Shown here in pieces: positions 8,803-18,737 of a stretch of DNA of 64,000 nucleotides. How positions within the stretch are numbered: the stretch's first letter is position 1; each line of letters opens with the position of its first letter. Below the pieces are notes generated by a model, which was given only the letters and a program-made list of their open reading frames with translations, had not been told where the DNA came from and searched no databases. Source of the DNA: Nocardia otitidiscaviarum NBRC 14405 (GTDB lineage: Bacteria > Actinomycetota > Actinomycetes > Mycobacteriales > Mycobacteriaceae); contig NZ_BAGD01000061.1 of the NCBI RefSeq assembly GCF_000308635.1, positions 1 to 64,000 of the forward strand, in the 5' to 3' direction. Made by a program: the position numbers and the translations under genes.

Positions 8803-11220
8803 TCAGCGCACCAGCAGGGCCACCGGGAGTCGGGCGAAGAGCTTCTCCAGGCGAGCGCGGCCGGAGAAGGTGTGGCCGGTGAGGCGGTCGGTCCAGTCAC
8901 CCTGCGGGAGGTCGAGAACCGTATCGGTCCAACCGGTTTCGGCCAGCGCCACACTGTGGCGGGTGGCGGCGACGATCACCTCGGGAGGTTCGCCGCGGCG
9001 GCCGCGGGCGTAGGCGATGAGGCGCTGGGCGTGGTCGCCGGTGGCGAACAGCGGGGTGTAGGTGCCGCCGACGAAGCATTCGGGGCGTTCGCGGCGCAAC
9101 CACAGGGCGTAGGCGACGATCCACATCTTGGCCGCTCCGGATGGGTCGAGATCCGGTGTGCCGGTGAGGGATTGCAGCAGCAGATTGCGGTGGTTGAAGT
9201 CGACGGGGCGGCGGTTGTCGGGATCGACGAGGGAATCCTCCCACAATTCGCAGCCCTGGTAGACGTCCGGGATACCCGGGCCGCCGAGTTGCAGCAGCTT
9301 CTGCGCCAGCGAGTCCGACCAGGCGTGCGGGGCGAGATCGGCCACCAGATCCCCGAGTTCGGCGCCGACCGGGCCGTCGATCACCGTGTCGATCCACTGG
9401 TGCACCGCCTGCTCGAACTCGATATCCGGTTCCTCCCACGAGGTTCGGGTACCGGCCTCGCGCATCGCCTTCTCCGCGAACAGGTGCAGCCGATCGCGCA
9501 GCCCGGGCACGGTGGCGGCCGGGCGGCCGTCGGCGGGCCAGACGCCGAACATGTTCTGCAGCAGGAACAGGGTGGTCGCGCCGTCGGGGCCGGGCGCGAT
9601 CTCGTCCCAGGCGGTCACCGCCTGCGCCCAGGTGTCGGCCACCTGCGACAGCACCCCGATGCGGGCGCGCACATCCTCACCGCGCTTGGTGTCGTGCGTG
9701 GACAGTGCGGTCATACCGGCGGGCCAGCGCGTCGCGCGCTCGGCGTTGGCGAGGTGGAATTCGATGGGCGAGCAGCCGAAGCGCACCGGATCGGCGCCCA
9801 TCTCCTGGAGCGACACCAGCCGGGCCGCCCGGTAGAACATGGTGTCCTCCACCGCTTTCGCGGTGATCGCCCCGCCCACCTGATGGAAGCGCGTGGCCGC
9901 CTCGCCGCCCACTGCCAGCGCCGTCACCAGCACCTGCAGCGGCGTGGTCAGTTCGCTGTTGCGCCGCGCCACCTCGGCCACCACCGCGCCCACCATCCCG
10001 GCCAGCGGCGCGTAGTCGGTGCGGTACACCGGCATGAACGACAGCACCTCGATGGTGGCGTTGGTCAGCGCCATGGTGTCGCAGGTCTCGGCCTTGGCGT
10101 CGCGCTTGATCGCCGCCACCAGCCGCCGCATTTCCGGCACCAGCATGGTCTCGGCCACCGCGCGTTTGATGCGGTGCTCCTGCTCGGTGAACCAGGCGCG
10201 GTCGCTGCCGTGCCCGGTGAACTGCCTGGACAGTTCGGTCAGCGCCGGCTCGCCGTCCGGATCGAGCAGCACGCCGCCGAGGTCGGCGAGCGCGTCGTAG
10301 CCGGTGGTGCCGTCGATGGGCAGGGTGGCGTCCAGCGGTTCCCGATTGGACAGCACCTTCTCCACCAGCAGCAGCCGCTGCGGTCCGATGAGTCGCCGCA
10401 GCCGGGTCAGATACTCGGTGGGCCGGGCCAGTCCGTCCGGATGGTCGACCCGCACACCGTCGATGAGATCGTGTTCGCACCAGGCGGCCAGCTCCCGATG
10501 GGTGGCGTCGAAGACGGCGGTCTCCTCCTGCCGCACCGCCGCCAACCCGCCGACGGTGAAGTAGCGCCGATATCCGCACAGCCCGGACTTCCAGGTGACC
10601 AGCCGATAGTGCTGTTTGTCGTGCGTGCGCAGCGCGTTCTCGCCGTCGGTGCCGGGCGCGATGGGGAAACGCAGATCGCGCAGCGCCAGCATGGGTTCGG
10701 GCCCGGTGCGGTCCACGCTCAGCGCCGCCACATCGGTCTCCCCGGCCAGTACCGGCAGCGCGATCCGGCCGCCCGCACCATTGCCGGTACTCCAGTCGAT
10801 ATCGAAGTAGTGCGCGTACGGGGACTGTTTGCCGTTGCGCAGCACATCCCACCACCACGGGTTCTGCCGTGGATCGGCCACACCCACGTGGTTGGGCACC
10901 AGATCCACGATCAGGCCCATGCCGCGCCCGCGCACCTCGTCGGAGAGCGCCTTGAAACCGGCCGGGCCGCCCAGCGCCGCCGAGACCGTGGTGGGGTCGG
11001 TGACGTCGTAGCCGTGGGTGGAGCCGGGCATGGCGGTCAGGACGGGGGACAGGTACAGATGCGAGATCCCGAGCTGCTGCAGGTATTCGGCGATGGCGCG
11101 GGCGTCGGCGAAGGTGAGCGCGTCCGGTCGCAGCTGCAGCCGGTAGGTGCTGCGCACGGGGGTGCGCCGGGCGATGGCGTCGGTGCTGTGTTCAAGGCTG
11201 GTCATGGCTGTATCGATCAT
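8803..11220 (-). CDS. treY: Malto-oligosyltrehalose synthase TreY
   Basis: Glycoside hydrolase family 13 enzyme, 805 aa, that turns the reducing-end alpha-1,4 bond of maltodextrins into an alpha,alpha-1,1 bond. The N-terminal RSTYRLQL and [15 protein letters not shown] segments are typical of TreY, followed by PGSTHGYDV, the DLVPNHVGV region, the nucleophile region [11 protein letters not shown], the acid/base segment LLVEKVLS and, near the C-terminus, [12 protein letters not shown]. Its ATG (11220-11218) overlaps the treX stop TGA in an ATGA junction, so the two genes are translationally coupled and treY is second in the operon. The partner TreZ, which releases trehalose from the TreY product, is not encoded next to it. 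Confidence 0.95.
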   Translation of the reverse strand: MIDTAMTSLEHSTDAIARRTPVRSTYRLQLRPDALTFADARAIAEYLQQLGISHLYLSPVLTAMPGSTHGYDVTDPTTVSAALGGPAGFKALSDEVRGRGMGLIVDLVPNHVGVADPRQNPWWWDVLRNGKQSPYAHYFDIDWSTGNGAGGRIALPVLAGETDVAALSVDRTGPEPMLALRDLRFPIAPGTDGENALRTHDKQHYRLVTWKSGLCGYRRYFTVGGLAAVRQEETAVFDATHRELAAWCEHDLIDGVRVDHPDGLARPTEYLTRLRRLIGPQRLLLVEKVLSNREPLDATLPIDGTTGYDALADLGGVLLDPDGEPALTELSRQFTGHGSDRAWFTEQEHRIKRAVAETMLVPEMRRLVAAIKRDAKAETCDTMALTNATIEVLSFMPVYRTDYAPLAGMVGAVVAEVARRNSELTTPLQVLVTALAVGGEAATRFHQVGGAITAKAVEDTMFYRAARLVSLQEMGADPVRFGCSPIEFHLANAERATRWPAGMTALSTHDTKRGEDVRARIGVLSQVADTWAQAVTAWDEIAPGPDGATTLFLLQNMFGVWPADGRPAATVPGLRDRLHLFAEKAMREAGTRTSWEEPDIEFEQAVHQWIDTVIDGPVGAELGDLVADLAPHAWSDSLAQKLLQLGGPGIPDVYQGCELWEDSLVDPDNRRPVDFNHRNLLLQSLTGTPDLDPSGAAKMWIVAYALWLRRERPECFVGGTYTPLFATGDHAQRLIAYARGRRGEPPEVIVAATRHSVALAETGWTDTVLDLPQGDWTDRLTGHTFSGRARLEKLFARLPVALLVR

Positions 11221-13337
11221 GCAGTACGGCGGAGGACGAGCAGGCAGCGTGCGGGGACTTCCACGGGTGTGCGGGCGTGGTATACGCGGTCGGGTGGGGC
11301 TCCGGTCGGGGTCGAACAGTCCAGCGCCACAGTCCATTCGGCGCCGTGGTCCGGGTCGGGCAGGGTGCAGGGCAGGGGCTCGTCGTGGGCGTTGAAGCAC
11401 AGCAGGAACGAATCGTCGGTGATGCGTTCCCCGCGCGGCCCGGGTTCGGCGATGGCGTCGCCGTTGAGGAAGACGGTCAGCGACCGCCCGAAGCCGTTGT
11501 CCCAGTCGGCGGCGGTCATCTCGGTGCCCTCGGGGGTGAACCAGCCGATATCGCCGGGGTGGGCGTGTTCGGGGGCGGGGCGGCCGTCGAAGAAGCGCCG
11601 CCGCCGGAACACCGGATGCGCGGTGCGCAGCGCGACGGCGCGGCGGGTGAAGGCGAGCAGATCGGCATTCGTGCGCATGAGCGACCAATCCATCCAGGAC
11701 AGCTCGGAATCCTGACAGTAGGCATTGTTGTTGCCGCGCTGGGTGCGACCGAATTCGTCGCCGTGCAGCAGCATCGGCGTGCCTTGGGACAGCAGCAGCG
11801 TGGCGAGCAGATTGCGCTGCTGCCGGGCGCGCAGTGCGAGCACGGCGGGATCGTCGGTCTCGCCCTCCACCCCGCAGTTCCAGGAGCGGTTGTAGGTTTC
11901 GCCGTCGCGGTTGCCCTCGCCGTTGGCCTCGTTGTGTTTCTCGTTGTAGGACACCAGGTCCGCGAGGGTGAAACCGTCGTGCGCGGTGACGAAGTTGATG
12001 GACGCGCCGGGGCGGCGGCCGGTGGTCTCGTACAGGTCCGAGGAGCCGGTCAGCCGGGAGGCGAACTCGCCCAGGGTCGCCGGTTGTCCACGCCAGTAAT
12101 CCCGCACGGTGTCACGATATTTGCCGTTCCATTCGGTCCACAGCACCGGGAAGTTGCCGACCTGATAGCCGCCCTCGCCCACGTCCCAGGGTTCGGCGAT
12201 GAGTTTGACCTGACTGACCACCGGATCCTGGTGCACCAGGTCGAAGAAGGTGGACAGCCGGTCCACATCGTGCAGTTCGCGCGCCAGGGTGGCGGCCAGG
12301 TCGAAGCGGAACCCGTCGACGTGCATGTCGAGCACCCAGTAGCGCAGCGAATCCATGATCAGTTGCAGGGTGTGCGGATGGCGGACGTTGAGGCTGTTTC
12401 CGGTGCCCGTGTAATCCATGTAGTGCTGCGGATTGTCGTCCACGAGACGGTAGTAGGCGGCGTTGTCGATGCCGCGGAAGCCGATGGTGGGCCCGAATTC
12501 GTTGCCTTCGGCGGTGTGGTTGTAGACCACGTCCAGAATGACTTCGATACCGGCGGCGTGCAGGGCGCGCACCATGGCCTTGAACTCGGTGACGGCCGCA
12601 CCCGGGGCCGGGTTGGCGGCGTACTCGTGATGCGGGGCCAGATAGCCGAAGCTGTTGTAGCCCCAGTAGTTCCGCAGGCCGCGATCCAGCAGCACGCGGT
12701 CCTGGAGGAACTGGTGCACCGGCATGAGTTCGACGGCGGTGACGCCGAGGCCGCGCAGATGGTCGACGATGGCCGGATGCGCCATCCCGGCGTAGGTGCC
12801 GCGCAGTGCCGGCGGCACCTCGGGGTGGGTGACGGTCATGCCCTTGACATGGGCCTCGTAGATGACCGTCTCGTGGTAGGGGCGTTTGGGCGAGCGGTCG
12901 TCGGCCCAGTCGAAGTACGGGTTGATCACCACGCCGGTCATGGTGTGGCCGAGGGAGTCCCGGCCCGGCGTGTACGGGGCGGGATGGCTGTCGAATTGCC
13001 CGTCGAACGCCTTGCCGTAGGGGTCGAGCAGCAGTTTGCTCGGATCACAGCGCAGTCCGCGTTCGGGTTCGAACGGCCCGTGCACCCGGAAACCGTAGCG
13101 CTGGCCGGGGCCGATGGCGGGCACGTAGCAGTGCCACACGTACCCGTCCACCTCGTCGAGCGGAATCCGCTGCTCGCGGTCGCGGTCGTCGATGAGGCAC
13201 AGTTCGACCCGCTCGGCCACCTCGGAGAACAGCGAGAAATTGGTGCCCGCGCCGTCGTAGGTCGCGCCCAGGGGGTACGCGGTGCCCGGCCAGACGCCCA
13301 GTGGCGTGCGGTCCGGGGCGGCGGAGGACGACGGCAT
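11217..13337 (-). CDS. treX: Glycogen debranching enzyme TreX/GlgX
   Basis: GH13 isoamylase-type debranching enzyme, 706 aa. The N-terminal carbohydrate-binding module starts [18 protein letters not shown]; catalytic motifs follow in order: [32 protein letters not shown] and [14 protein letters not shown]. It removes alpha-1,6 branches of glycogen to supply linear maltodextrins to TreY. Of two close ATG codons (13343 and 13337) I choose 13337 because TACTGT (minus strand, 13350-13345) ends 7 bases before it, which fits a leaderless mRNA. It is the first gene of the treX-treY operon and is separated from the cupin gene by 153 bases. Confidence 0.95.
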   Translation of the reverse strand: MPSSSAAPDRTPLGVWPGTAYPLGATYDGAGTNFSLFSEVAERVELCLIDDRDREQRIPLDEVDGYVWHCYVPAIGPGQRYGFRVHGPFEPERGLRCDPSKLLLDPYGKAFDGQFDSHPAPYTPGRDSLGHTMTGVVINPYFDWADDRSPKRPYHETVIYEAHVKGMTVTHPEVPPALRGTYAGMAHPAIVDHLRGLGVTAVELMPVHQFLQDRVLLDRGLRNYWGYNSFGYLAPHHEYAANPAPGAAVTEFKAMVRALHAAGIEVILDVVYNHTAEGNEFGPTIGFRGIDNAAYYRLVDDNPQHYMDYTGTGNSLNVRHPHTLQLIMDSLRYWVLDMHVDGFRFDLAATLARELHDVDRLSTFFDLVHQDPVVSQVKLIAEPWDVGEGGYQVGNFPVLWTEWNGKYRDTVRDYWRGQPATLGEFASRLTGSSDLYETTGRRPGASINFVTAHDGFTLADLVSYNEKHNEANGEGNRDGETYNRSWNCGVEGETDDPAVLALRARQQRNLLATLLLSQGTPMLLHGDEFGRTQRGNNNAYCQDSELSWMDWSLMRTNADLLAFTRRAVALRTAHPVFRRRRFFDGRPAPEHAHPGDIGWFTPEGTEMTAADWDNGFGRSLTVFLNGDAIAEPGPRGERITDDSFLLCFNAHDEPLPCTLPDPDHGAEWTVALDCSTPTGAPPDRVYHARTPVEVPARCLLVLRRTA

Positions 13338-13344
13338 AGCCATG

Positions 13345-13350
13345 ACAGTA
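13345..13350 (-). promoter_or_regulatory. -10 box of the treX-treY operon (leaderless)
   Basis: TACTGT on the minus strand, with 7 bases to ATG 13337. The first ATG (13343) lies between the box and the predicted transcription start, so it would not be in the mRNA. Confidence 0.4.
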
Positions 13351-13490
13351 TCGGCCGGAGCCGGGCCGGTGGTGTGGTGGGCTCCGCTGCCGCGCGGGGG
13401 ATCGGGTGGCTCGCCGCGCGATCGGCGCACGACGGGGCGCGGGTTGTCCGCCCGTCCCTGTGCGCCGGGTGTTCGCTCGGTCGTGCCCGG

Positions 13491-14042
13491 CTACTGTGTC
13501 GCGGCGGCCGAAGTGCGCAGCCAGCGGCGTTCGTAGCCGAGGGCGCGGGCGAGGCGGGCCAGGCCGCCGAGGACGGTGCGCTGGAGTCGCGGCGGGATGC
13601 CCCCGAGATAGCCGTCCTGGTAGTCCCACAGCAGGGCGAGGGCCAGTGGGTCGCGGGGTACGCGGCCGGCCACGGTGGTCTTTCCGGCGGCGTCGAGCGC
13701 GTGCCAGAGTTCGAACATGGCCCAGTGGTGCAGTGGCGGGCGGATCTCGTGGTCGATCTCGGTGTCGGCGGCCTCGTTCCAGAACTCGTGCACCACCCCG
13801 GCGGGTGCGACGGCCGAATCGCCCTGCCGCGCGATCACTTCCGTGCCGTCGATGCGGAAGCGCAGCGCGCCTCGGCGCACCGTCCACCGTTCGGCGAGGG
13901 TGGGGTGCCAGTGCGGTCCCGCCTGGCGGCCGGGGGTGGGCAGCAGATGGCGCAGCCGCAGATAGGGGCCGTGCTCATCGGTGTCCTCCGCGACGAGGGT
14001 GACCCGGTGGCCGTTGCGGAATGTGAGTGTGCACTCGTCCAT
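13491..14042 (-). CDS. Cupin-domain protein
   Basis: 183 aa. A single conserved beta-barrel is suggested by GPHWHPTLAERWTVRRGALRF, the first cupin motif with metal-ligand histidines, and by the second motif region GDSAVAPAGVVHEFWNEA. A helical tail follows (PPLHHWAMFELWHAL...LALALLWDYQDGYLGGI). Cupins of this size are dioxygenase, isomerase or sensor proteins; no substrate can be named. It is divergent from a MarR gene with only 29 bases between the starts, so that MarR protein is the likely regulator. GAGGA touches the ATG and is too close to act as a normal ribosome site; TGTAAT on the minus strand ends 6 bases upstream. Confidence 0.75.
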   Translation of the reverse strand: MDECTLTFRNGHRVTLVAEDTDEHGPYLRLRHLLPTPGRQAGPHWHPTLAERWTVRRGALRFRIDGTEVIARQGDSAVAPAGVVHEFWNEAADTEIDHEIRPPLHHWAMFELWHALDAAGKTTVAGRVPRDPLALALLWDYQDGYLGGIPPRLQRTVLGGLARLARALGYERRWLRTSAAATQ

Positions 14043-14050
14043 TCCTCAAT

Positions 14051-14070
14051 TACAAAGGTATCCTTCATAA
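14051..14070. promoter_or_regulatory. Probable MarR operator with back-to-back promoters
   Basis: The only 29 bases between the cupin and marR starts hold an imperfect palindrome centred on AAGG-TAT-CCTT (14055-14065). TATCCT (14059-14064) is the marR -10 box, 7 bases before ATG 14072. TGTAAT on the other strand serves the cupin gene. One bound MarR dimer could block both promoters. Confidence 0.5.
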
Positions 14071-14071
14071 T

Positions 14072-14518
14072 ATGTCAATGGCCGAACGGTCCGTATCGCC
14101 GGAGTCCATCCTGAAACTGCTGGTCCGCACCACCCGCGCCGTCGAAGACGAGCTCAACCGCGCACTGCGCGCCGAACTCCACCCCGACCTGCGCCCCGCC
14201 CACTACGCGGTGTTCCGCCACCTCGAGCCCGAGGGATCGCGCGTCACGGCCCTCGCCGACGCCGCGGGCATGACCCAGCAGTCCATGGGCGAGCTCGTCA
14301 CCCGCCTGGAGCGCTGCGGCTACGTCACCCGGACCGTCGACCCCGTCGACCGCCGCGCCCGCCTGGTCGTCCTCACCGCCTCCGGCCACGCCGCCCTCGC
14401 CACCGCGGCCCGGCGACTCGCCGAGATCGAAGCGCGCCTGTCCGACGCCCTGGGCGACAGCGGTTTCGCCGAACTCCGCCGCCAACTCGACCGCGCCCGC
14501 GCCGCTGTGACGGGGTGA
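14072..14518 (+). CDS. MarR-family transcriptional regulator
   Basis: 148 aa winged-helix regulator. The dimerisation helix SPESILKLLVRTTRAVEDEL leads to a winged HTH (VTALADAAGMTQQSMGELVTRLE) and the wing YVTRTVDPVDRRARLVVLT, with the Asp-Arg-Arg-Ala-Arg signature of MarR wings. ATG 14072 is chosen since the -10 box TATCCT lies 7 bases upstream; ATG 14078 is an alternative. MarR proteins usually repress the gene on the other side of a shared operator, here the cupin gene, and release DNA on binding a small phenolic or oxidant ligand. The ligand is unknown. Confidence 0.88.
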   Translation: MSMAERSVSPESILKLLVRTTRAVEDELNRALRAELHPDLRPAHYAVFRHLEPEGSRVTALADAAGMTQQSMGELVTRLERCGYVTRTVDPVDRRARLVVLTASGHAALATAARRLAEIEARLSDALGDSGFAELRRQLDRARAAVTG

Positions 14519-14741
14519 CGCCTTGCTACGCAGGCGGTTGGCGTATCGGCCGGTTGGTGTGCTGCCCGGCGGAAGTGCTGACGCTCCGAAGCCTTGACGC
14601 CGGACGGGTCGCCAGGCACCCCGGCTCGCTGGCGGTCAGTGCACCGGACGTGCGGAGGAGTCGACGGTCGACCAGCCCGCATCCGGGGCGGTCGATGCGG
14701 CGGTCGTGGCGTGCTGCGTGGTGTCGGATGTATGTCCGGTG

Positions 14742-15686
14742 TCAGGGGATCAGTGCGCGTCGCCAGGTCTGGCCGATCAGGTCCACGCCGAAGCTGTGGT
14801 GCGGATTCGACTCCACCGGTTCGAATCCCGCGCGTTCGTAGATGCGGCGGGCGGCGGTGAGGACGTCGTTGGTCCACAGCACTATCTCGCGGTAGCCGGC
14901 CGCGCGGGCGAAGGTGAGGCAGGCGTCCACCAGGGCGGTGCCGACACCGAGGCCGCGGGCGCCGGGTTCCACCAGCAGCAGGCGCAGGCGGGCGGTGGTG
15001 TCGGAGTCGCGCATGCAGTACACCGCGCCGAGCGGTTCGCCGTCGCGGTCGGCGATCCAGGCCCGTTCCCGCTGCGGGTCATGGGTTTTCAGATAGTCGG
15101 CGATAATGCGGGCGACGAGAGCCTCGTAGTCGGCGTTCCAGCCGTATTCGGCGGCGTAGAGCACGGCATTGCGGTGGATGACCCAGCCGTGGTCGCCGGG
15201 GGCGGGGGCGCGCAGTGTGAACGCCGGTGCGTCCGAGGCGGGTTCGAGGATGTGCTCGATCGTGCGCATGGCCGCGATCAGCCGTTCGCGGTCGGCGGCC
15301 GGAACGTCGGCGAGCAGTGCGGCGGTATCGCGGCTGGAGCGATTGTCGAGGTCGGCGAAGGTGTCCCAGCCGTGGTCGGTGAGTCGCACCTCCTGGATGC
15401 GGCGGTCTCGTTCGGCGCGGCGGCGCTCGACGAGTCCGTCGGCCTCGAAGCGGGCCAGGATACGGCTGAGATAGCCGGGGTCCAGGCCGAGGGACCGGCG
15501 CAGCGTCACCACTTCCAGGGGGCCGGAATCGGCCAGTTCGAACAGGATTCGCGCCTCGGTGAGCGAGAAGGGGGTGTCCACGAGGCCCTCGCGCAGCACG
15601 CCGATCACCCGGGTGTAGCGGCGGTTGAAGGCGCGGACGGCGGCGATCTGCCGCATATCCGGGGCGGTGTCGGTCGAGGTGCCCAT
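14742..15686 (-). CDS. MarR-GNAT fusion: winged-helix regulator with acetyltransferase domain
   Basis: 314 aa. Residues about 10-145 form a MarR winged helix (RAFNRRYTRVIGVL, SLTEARILFELA, LSRILARFEADGLV, RRIQEVRLTDHG). Residues about 155-314 form a GNAT acetyltransferase with the acetyl-CoA loop VEPGARGLGVGTALV and the C-terminal ARRIYERAGFEPVE segment. Such fusions are common in actinobacteria and proteobacteria; they are thought to couple acetylation of a small molecule to gene control. Start at ATG 15686 is supported by GGAG six to nine bases upstream. A perfect TTTGACT-C-AGTCAAA palindrome lies just upstream, the probable self-regulatory operator. Confidence 0.88.
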   Translation of the reverse strand: MGTSTDTAPDMRQIAAVRAFNRRYTRVIGVLREGLVDTPFSLTEARILFELADSGPLEVVTLRRSLGLDPGYLSRILARFEADGLVERRRAERDRRIQEVRLTDHGWDTFADLDNRSSRDTAALLADVPAADRERLIAAMRTIEHILEPASDAPAFTLRAPAPGDHGWVIHRNAVLYAAEYGWNADYEALVARIIADYLKTHDPQRERAWIADRDGEPLGAVYCMRDSDTTARLRLLLVEPGARGLGVGTALVDACLTFARAAGYREIVLWTNDVLTAARRIYERAGFEPVESNPHHSFGVDLIGQTWRRALIP

Positions 15687-15699
15687 CTCGGCTCCAATC

Positions 15700-15716
15700 C
15701 TTTGACTCAGTCAAAG
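15700..15716. promoter_or_regulatory. Palindromic operator upstream of the MarR-GNAT gene
   Basis: CTTTGACT and AGTCAAAG are perfect 8-base arms around one central C, 14 bases before the MarR-GNAT start. TTGAC-N-GTCAA sites are typical for autoregulating MarR proteins. Confidence 0.55.
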
Positions 15717-15771
15717 AGTTATGTTCAGCAGATTACGCCGGGTGGCCGCGTCCCGAAAGGTGCGGTGGTAA

Positions 15772-15788
15772 CTTGAACGGCGTTCAAG
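15772..15788. promoter_or_regulatory. BioQ-type operator upstream of bioA
   Basis: CTTGAAC-GGC-GTTCAAG, perfect 7-base arms, 56 bases before the bioA GTG. It matches the TGAAC-N3-GTTCA BioQ operator known from Mycobacterium and Corynebacterium and recurs at 17552 and 21624. Confidence 0.75.
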
Positions 15789-15843
15789 CTCGCGCCCGGC
15801 GGATTCCGGGGCGGGGTACGACACCTGGCGAAGGACCGCACCC

Positions 15844-17112
15844 GTGGCACTGACCCCCGACGAGATCACCGCCCTCGACGCCGCCCATGTCTGGCATCCC
15901 TACGGCGGCTTCCCGGCCACCACCGAACCCCTGGTGGTCGAATCCGCCGCGGGCACCCGCCTCACCCTCGCCGACGGCCGGGAACTGGTGGACGGCATGA
16001 GCTCGTGGTGGGCGGCGGTGCACGGCTACCGGCATCCGGTGCTCGACGCGGCGCTGTTGGCCCAGTCGCGCCGGATGAGCCACGTCATGTTCGGCGGCCT
16101 CACCCACGAACCCGCCGCGCGCCTGACCCAACTGCTGGTCGAGCACACACCCGCGGGGCTGGACAAGGTGTTCCTCTGCGATTCCGGGTCCGTGTCGGTC
16201 GAGGTCGCGGTGAAGATGTGCCTGCAGTACTGGCGCGCGCGCGGCCGCCCGGGCAAACACCGGCTGCTCACCTGGCGCGGCGGCTACCACGGCGACACCT
16301 TCACGCCCATGAGCGTGTGCGATCCCGAGGGCGGCATGCACGCGCTGTGGACCGACGTGCTCACCCCGCAGCATTTCGTCCCGGCCCCGCCGCGCGGCTA
16401 CGTACCCGACTATGTCGCCGAACTCGAGCGCGCACTCGCCGCGCACGCCGACGAACTGGCCGCCGTCATCGTCGAACCGGTCGTCCAGGGCGCGGGCGGC
16501 ATGCGCTTCCACGACCCCCGCTACCTCACCGACCTGCGCCGCCTCTGCGACGAACACGGCATCCTGCTGATCTTCGACGAGATCGCCACCGGATTCGGCC
16601 GCACCGGAACGCTTTTCGCCGCCGACCAGGCGGGCGTGCGCCCGGATGTGCTGTGCGTGGGCAAGGCGCTCACCGGCGGCTACCTGACCCTGGCCGCGGC
16701 GCTGTGCACCGCCGAGATCGCCGAAACCCTCAGTGCCGCACACGGGGGGCTCATGCACGGGCCGACCTTCATGGGCAACCCCCTAGCCTGCGCGGTCGCC
16801 GTCGCCTCCATCGAACTGCTGCTGTCGCGGGACTGGCGCGGCGAAGTGGCCCGCATCGAATCCGAACTCCGGACCGGGATCGCGCCCGCCCGCGACCTCC
16901 CCGGGGTCGTGGAGGCGCGGGTGCTCGGCGCGATCGGCGTCATCGAACTCGACCACCCCGTCGACATGCGCAAGGCCACCCACGCCGCCGTGGACGCCGG
17001 AGTGTGGTTGCGGCCCTTCCGCAATCTGATCTACTGCATGCCGCCGTTCATCAGCACCACCGAGGACGTGCGCCGGATCACCGCCGCCATGCTGGCCGCG
17101 GCCGCCGCCTGA
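15844..17112 (+). CDS. bioA: Adenosylmethionine-8-amino-7-oxononanoate aminotransferase BioA
   Basis: PLP enzyme of 422 aa that makes 7,8-diaminopelargonate (DAPA) from KAPA with S-adenosylmethionine as amino donor. Recognisable are HVWHPYGGF at the N-terminus, [33 protein letters not shown], the aspartate motif [15 protein letters not shown] and the PLP lysine in [11 protein letters not shown]. The GTG at 15844 has AAGGA 8 bases upstream. An operator of BioQ type lies in the promoter. The gene is separated from bioF-bioD by one small gene on the other strand, so bioA is its own transcription unit, unlike the contiguous cluster of M. tuberculosis. Confidence 0.96.
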   Translation: MALTPDEITALDAAHVWHPYGGFPATTEPLVVESAAGTRLTLADGRELVDGMSSWWAAVHGYRHPVLDAALLAQSRRMSHVMFGGLTHEPAARLTQLLVEHTPAGLDKVFLCDSGSVSVEVAVKMCLQYWRARGRPGKHRLLTWRGGYHGDTFTPMSVCDPEGGMHALWTDVLTPQHFVPAPPRGYVPDYVAELERALAAHADELAAVIVEPVVQGAGGMRFHDPRYLTDLRRLCDEHGILLIFDEIATGFGRTGTLFAADQAGVRPDVLCVGKALTGGYLTLAAALCTAEIAETLSAAHGGLMHGPTFMGNPLACAVAVASIELLLSRDWRGEVARIESELRTGIAPARDLPGVVEARVLGAIGVIELDHPVDMRKATHAAVDAGVWLRPFRNLIYCMPPFISTTEDVRRITAAMLAAAAA

Positions 17113-17162
17113 GCGGTGGTCAGCGCCTGCCGGTGGTCAGCGCCTGCCGTGATTCGCGCTGA

Positions 17163-17474
17163 TCAGTGGTTGGCGCGGCGTTCCCGCAGCCGCTCCTGCT
17201 CCTCGCTGTCCGACAGCACCTCCCACACCCGGAACAGACAGTGGAAATCGTCGGACCAGCCGCGGGCGATGAGCATGTAGTTGTCGCCGTCGCGCAGCAC
17301 GGTGCGACGGCTGACGAGCTTGGGGTGGTCCGGAACGAATTTGCCGACCAGTTCCGACAACTTGGCCACGGCCTGTTCCCGGGTTCCCACCACCTCGGCG
17401 AGCACCTTGGGGGACCAGATCTTGTTGTCTCCGAAGCCGGTTGTCTGTTCGACCACTATTGCCCAACGTGGCAT
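17163..17474 (-). CDS. Conserved-looking small protein, 103 aa
   Basis: I do not recognise the family. The sequence starts MPRWAIVVEQTTGFGDNK, has a helix with TREQAVAKLSELVGKFV, a strand-rich part (RRTVLRDGDNYMLIARGW) and an acidic/basic helical tail. It is soluble, has no signal peptide and looks like a compact alpha/beta domain. The start ATG 17474 has AGGAGAG upstream at good distance; another ATG (17478) is out of frame. It lies between bioA and bioF on the opposite strand, convergent with bioA. It has high third-position GC and is probably real. Confidence 0.65.
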   Translation of the reverse strand: MPRWAIVVEQTTGFGDNKIWSPKVLAEVVGTREQAVAKLSELVGKFVPDHPKLVSRRTVLRDGDNYMLIARGWSDDFHCLFRVWEVLSDSEEQERLRERRANH

Positions 17475-17551
17475 ACATCTCTCCTACCTCGGTCTCCCAG
17501 GATAGCGACGTCGGGCCGCGGTGAGGGCCGATCCGACCCGCTCCACCCCAC

Positions 17552-17574
17552 CCTGAACGCTGTTCAAGTATGCT
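17552..17574 (+). promoter_or_regulatory. BioQ-type operator and -10 box of bioF-bioD
   Basis: CCTGAAC-GCT-GTTCAAG (17552-17568, one arm mismatch) directly abuts the -10 box TATGCT (17569-17574). The GTG of bioF starts 8 bases later, which suggests a leaderless mRNA. A repressor here would cover the -35 to -10 spacer. Confidence 0.7.
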
Positions 17575-17582
17575 GCGGAGCT

Positions 17583-18737
17583 GTGAGTGTCGATCCCTTG
17601 CGATGGTTGGACGAACGCGCCGCAGAACGGGTGCGCGCCGGGCTGCGCCGCGAACTGCGGCCGCGCGCGTCCGAGGGCGAGGCCATCGACCTGGCCTCCA
17701 ACGACTACCTCGGGCTCACCCGGCATCCGGAGGTGATCGAGGGCGCGGTCGCGGCGGTGCGGCGCTGGGGCGCGGGTGCCACGGGTTCGCGGCTGGTGAC
17801 CGGTACCACCGCCGAACACGAACTGCTGGAAACCGAACTCGCCGAATTCGTCGGCGCACCGGCGGGATTGGTGTTCGCCTCCGGTTACGCCGCCAATCTG
17901 GGCGTGGTCACCGCGCTGGCCGGGCGCGGTGCGCTGGTGGTGTCGGATGCGGGCAGCCACGCCTCGCTGGTGGACGCCTGCCGCCTGTCGCGGGCGCGGG
18001 TGGAGATCGCCCCGCATCGCGACGTGGACGCCGTGGACCGGCTGCTGGCCCGGCGCGTCGAGGAATGCGCTCTGGTGCTCACCGATTCGGTCTTCAGCGC
18101 CGACGGCGATCTCGCGCCGCTGCGGGAACTGCACCGCGTCACCCGCGCCCGGGGCGCGGTCCTGGTGGTGGACGAGGCGCACGGATTCGGCGTGCGCGGC
18201 ACGGGCGGTCGCGGGCTGGTGCACGAATGCGGGCTGGCGGGCGAACCGGATCTGGTGATCACCGCGACGCTGTCCAAGGCCCTGGGCGCACAGGGCGGTG
18301 CGGTCCTCGCCAGCGAGCGGGTGCGTGCCCACCTCATCGACTCCGCCCGGACGTTCATCTTCGACACCGGACTCGCCCCCGCCGCCGTCGGAGCCGCCCG
18401 CGCCGCCCTGGGCGTCCTGCGCCGCGACCCCGGCCTGGCCGGTCGGGTGCTCGACCGGGCGGCCGACCTGGCCCGGATCGCCGGTGTGGCACAACCCGAT
18501 TCGGCCGTGGTGTCGGTGGTGCTCGGCGAGGCGCAACTCGCCTACGACGCCGCCGTCGCCTGCCGCGACCGGGGCCTCAGTGTCGGCTGCTTCCGCCCGC
18601 CCTCGGTCCCCGAGGGCACCTCACGGTTGCGCCTCACCGCCCGCGCCGACCTCACCCCCGCCGAACTCGACACCATCGCAACGGTTCTCGGCGAGGTGCT
18701 GGCGCGGGCGCGCGGGCAGCAGACGGTTCCGGCATGA
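17583..18737 (+). CDS. bioF: 8-amino-7-oxononanoate synthase BioF
   Basis: PLP enzyme of 384 aa that condenses pimeloyl thioester with alanine to give KAPA, the first dedicated ring-building step of biotin. Motifs: [15 protein letters not shown] near the N-terminus, [45 protein letters not shown] and the PLP lysine in [12 protein letters not shown] (Lys232). The start GTG 17583 is fixed by the family N-terminus ([14 protein letters not shown]) and by the -10 box 8 bases upstream. Its stop overlaps the bioD start in an ATGA junction, so bioF and bioD are translationally coupled. Confidence 0.96.
   Translation: MSVDPLRWLDERAAERVRAGLRRELRPRASEGEAIDLASNDYLGLTRHPEVIEGAVAAVRRWGAGATGSRLVTGTTAEHELLETELAEFVGAPAGLVFASGYAANLGVVTALAGRGALVVSDAGSHASLVDACRLSRARVEIAPHRDVDAVDRLLARRVEECALVLTDSVFSADGDLAPLRELHRVTRARGAVLVVDEAHGFGVRGTGGRGLVHECGLAGEPDLVITATLSKALGAQGGAVLASERVRAHLIDSARTFIFDTGLAPAAVGAARAALGVLRRDPGLAGRVLDRAADLARIAGVAQPDSAVVSVVLGEAQLAYDAAVACRDRGLSVGCFRPPSVPEGTSRLRLTARADLTPAELDTIATVLGEVLARARGQQTVPA

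Noticed and set aside
8764..13300. Very long plus-strand frames opposite treY and treX
   Set aside because: High GC leaves antisense frames open; the products are Gly/Arg/His-rich and featureless, while treY and treX have full catalytic motifs.
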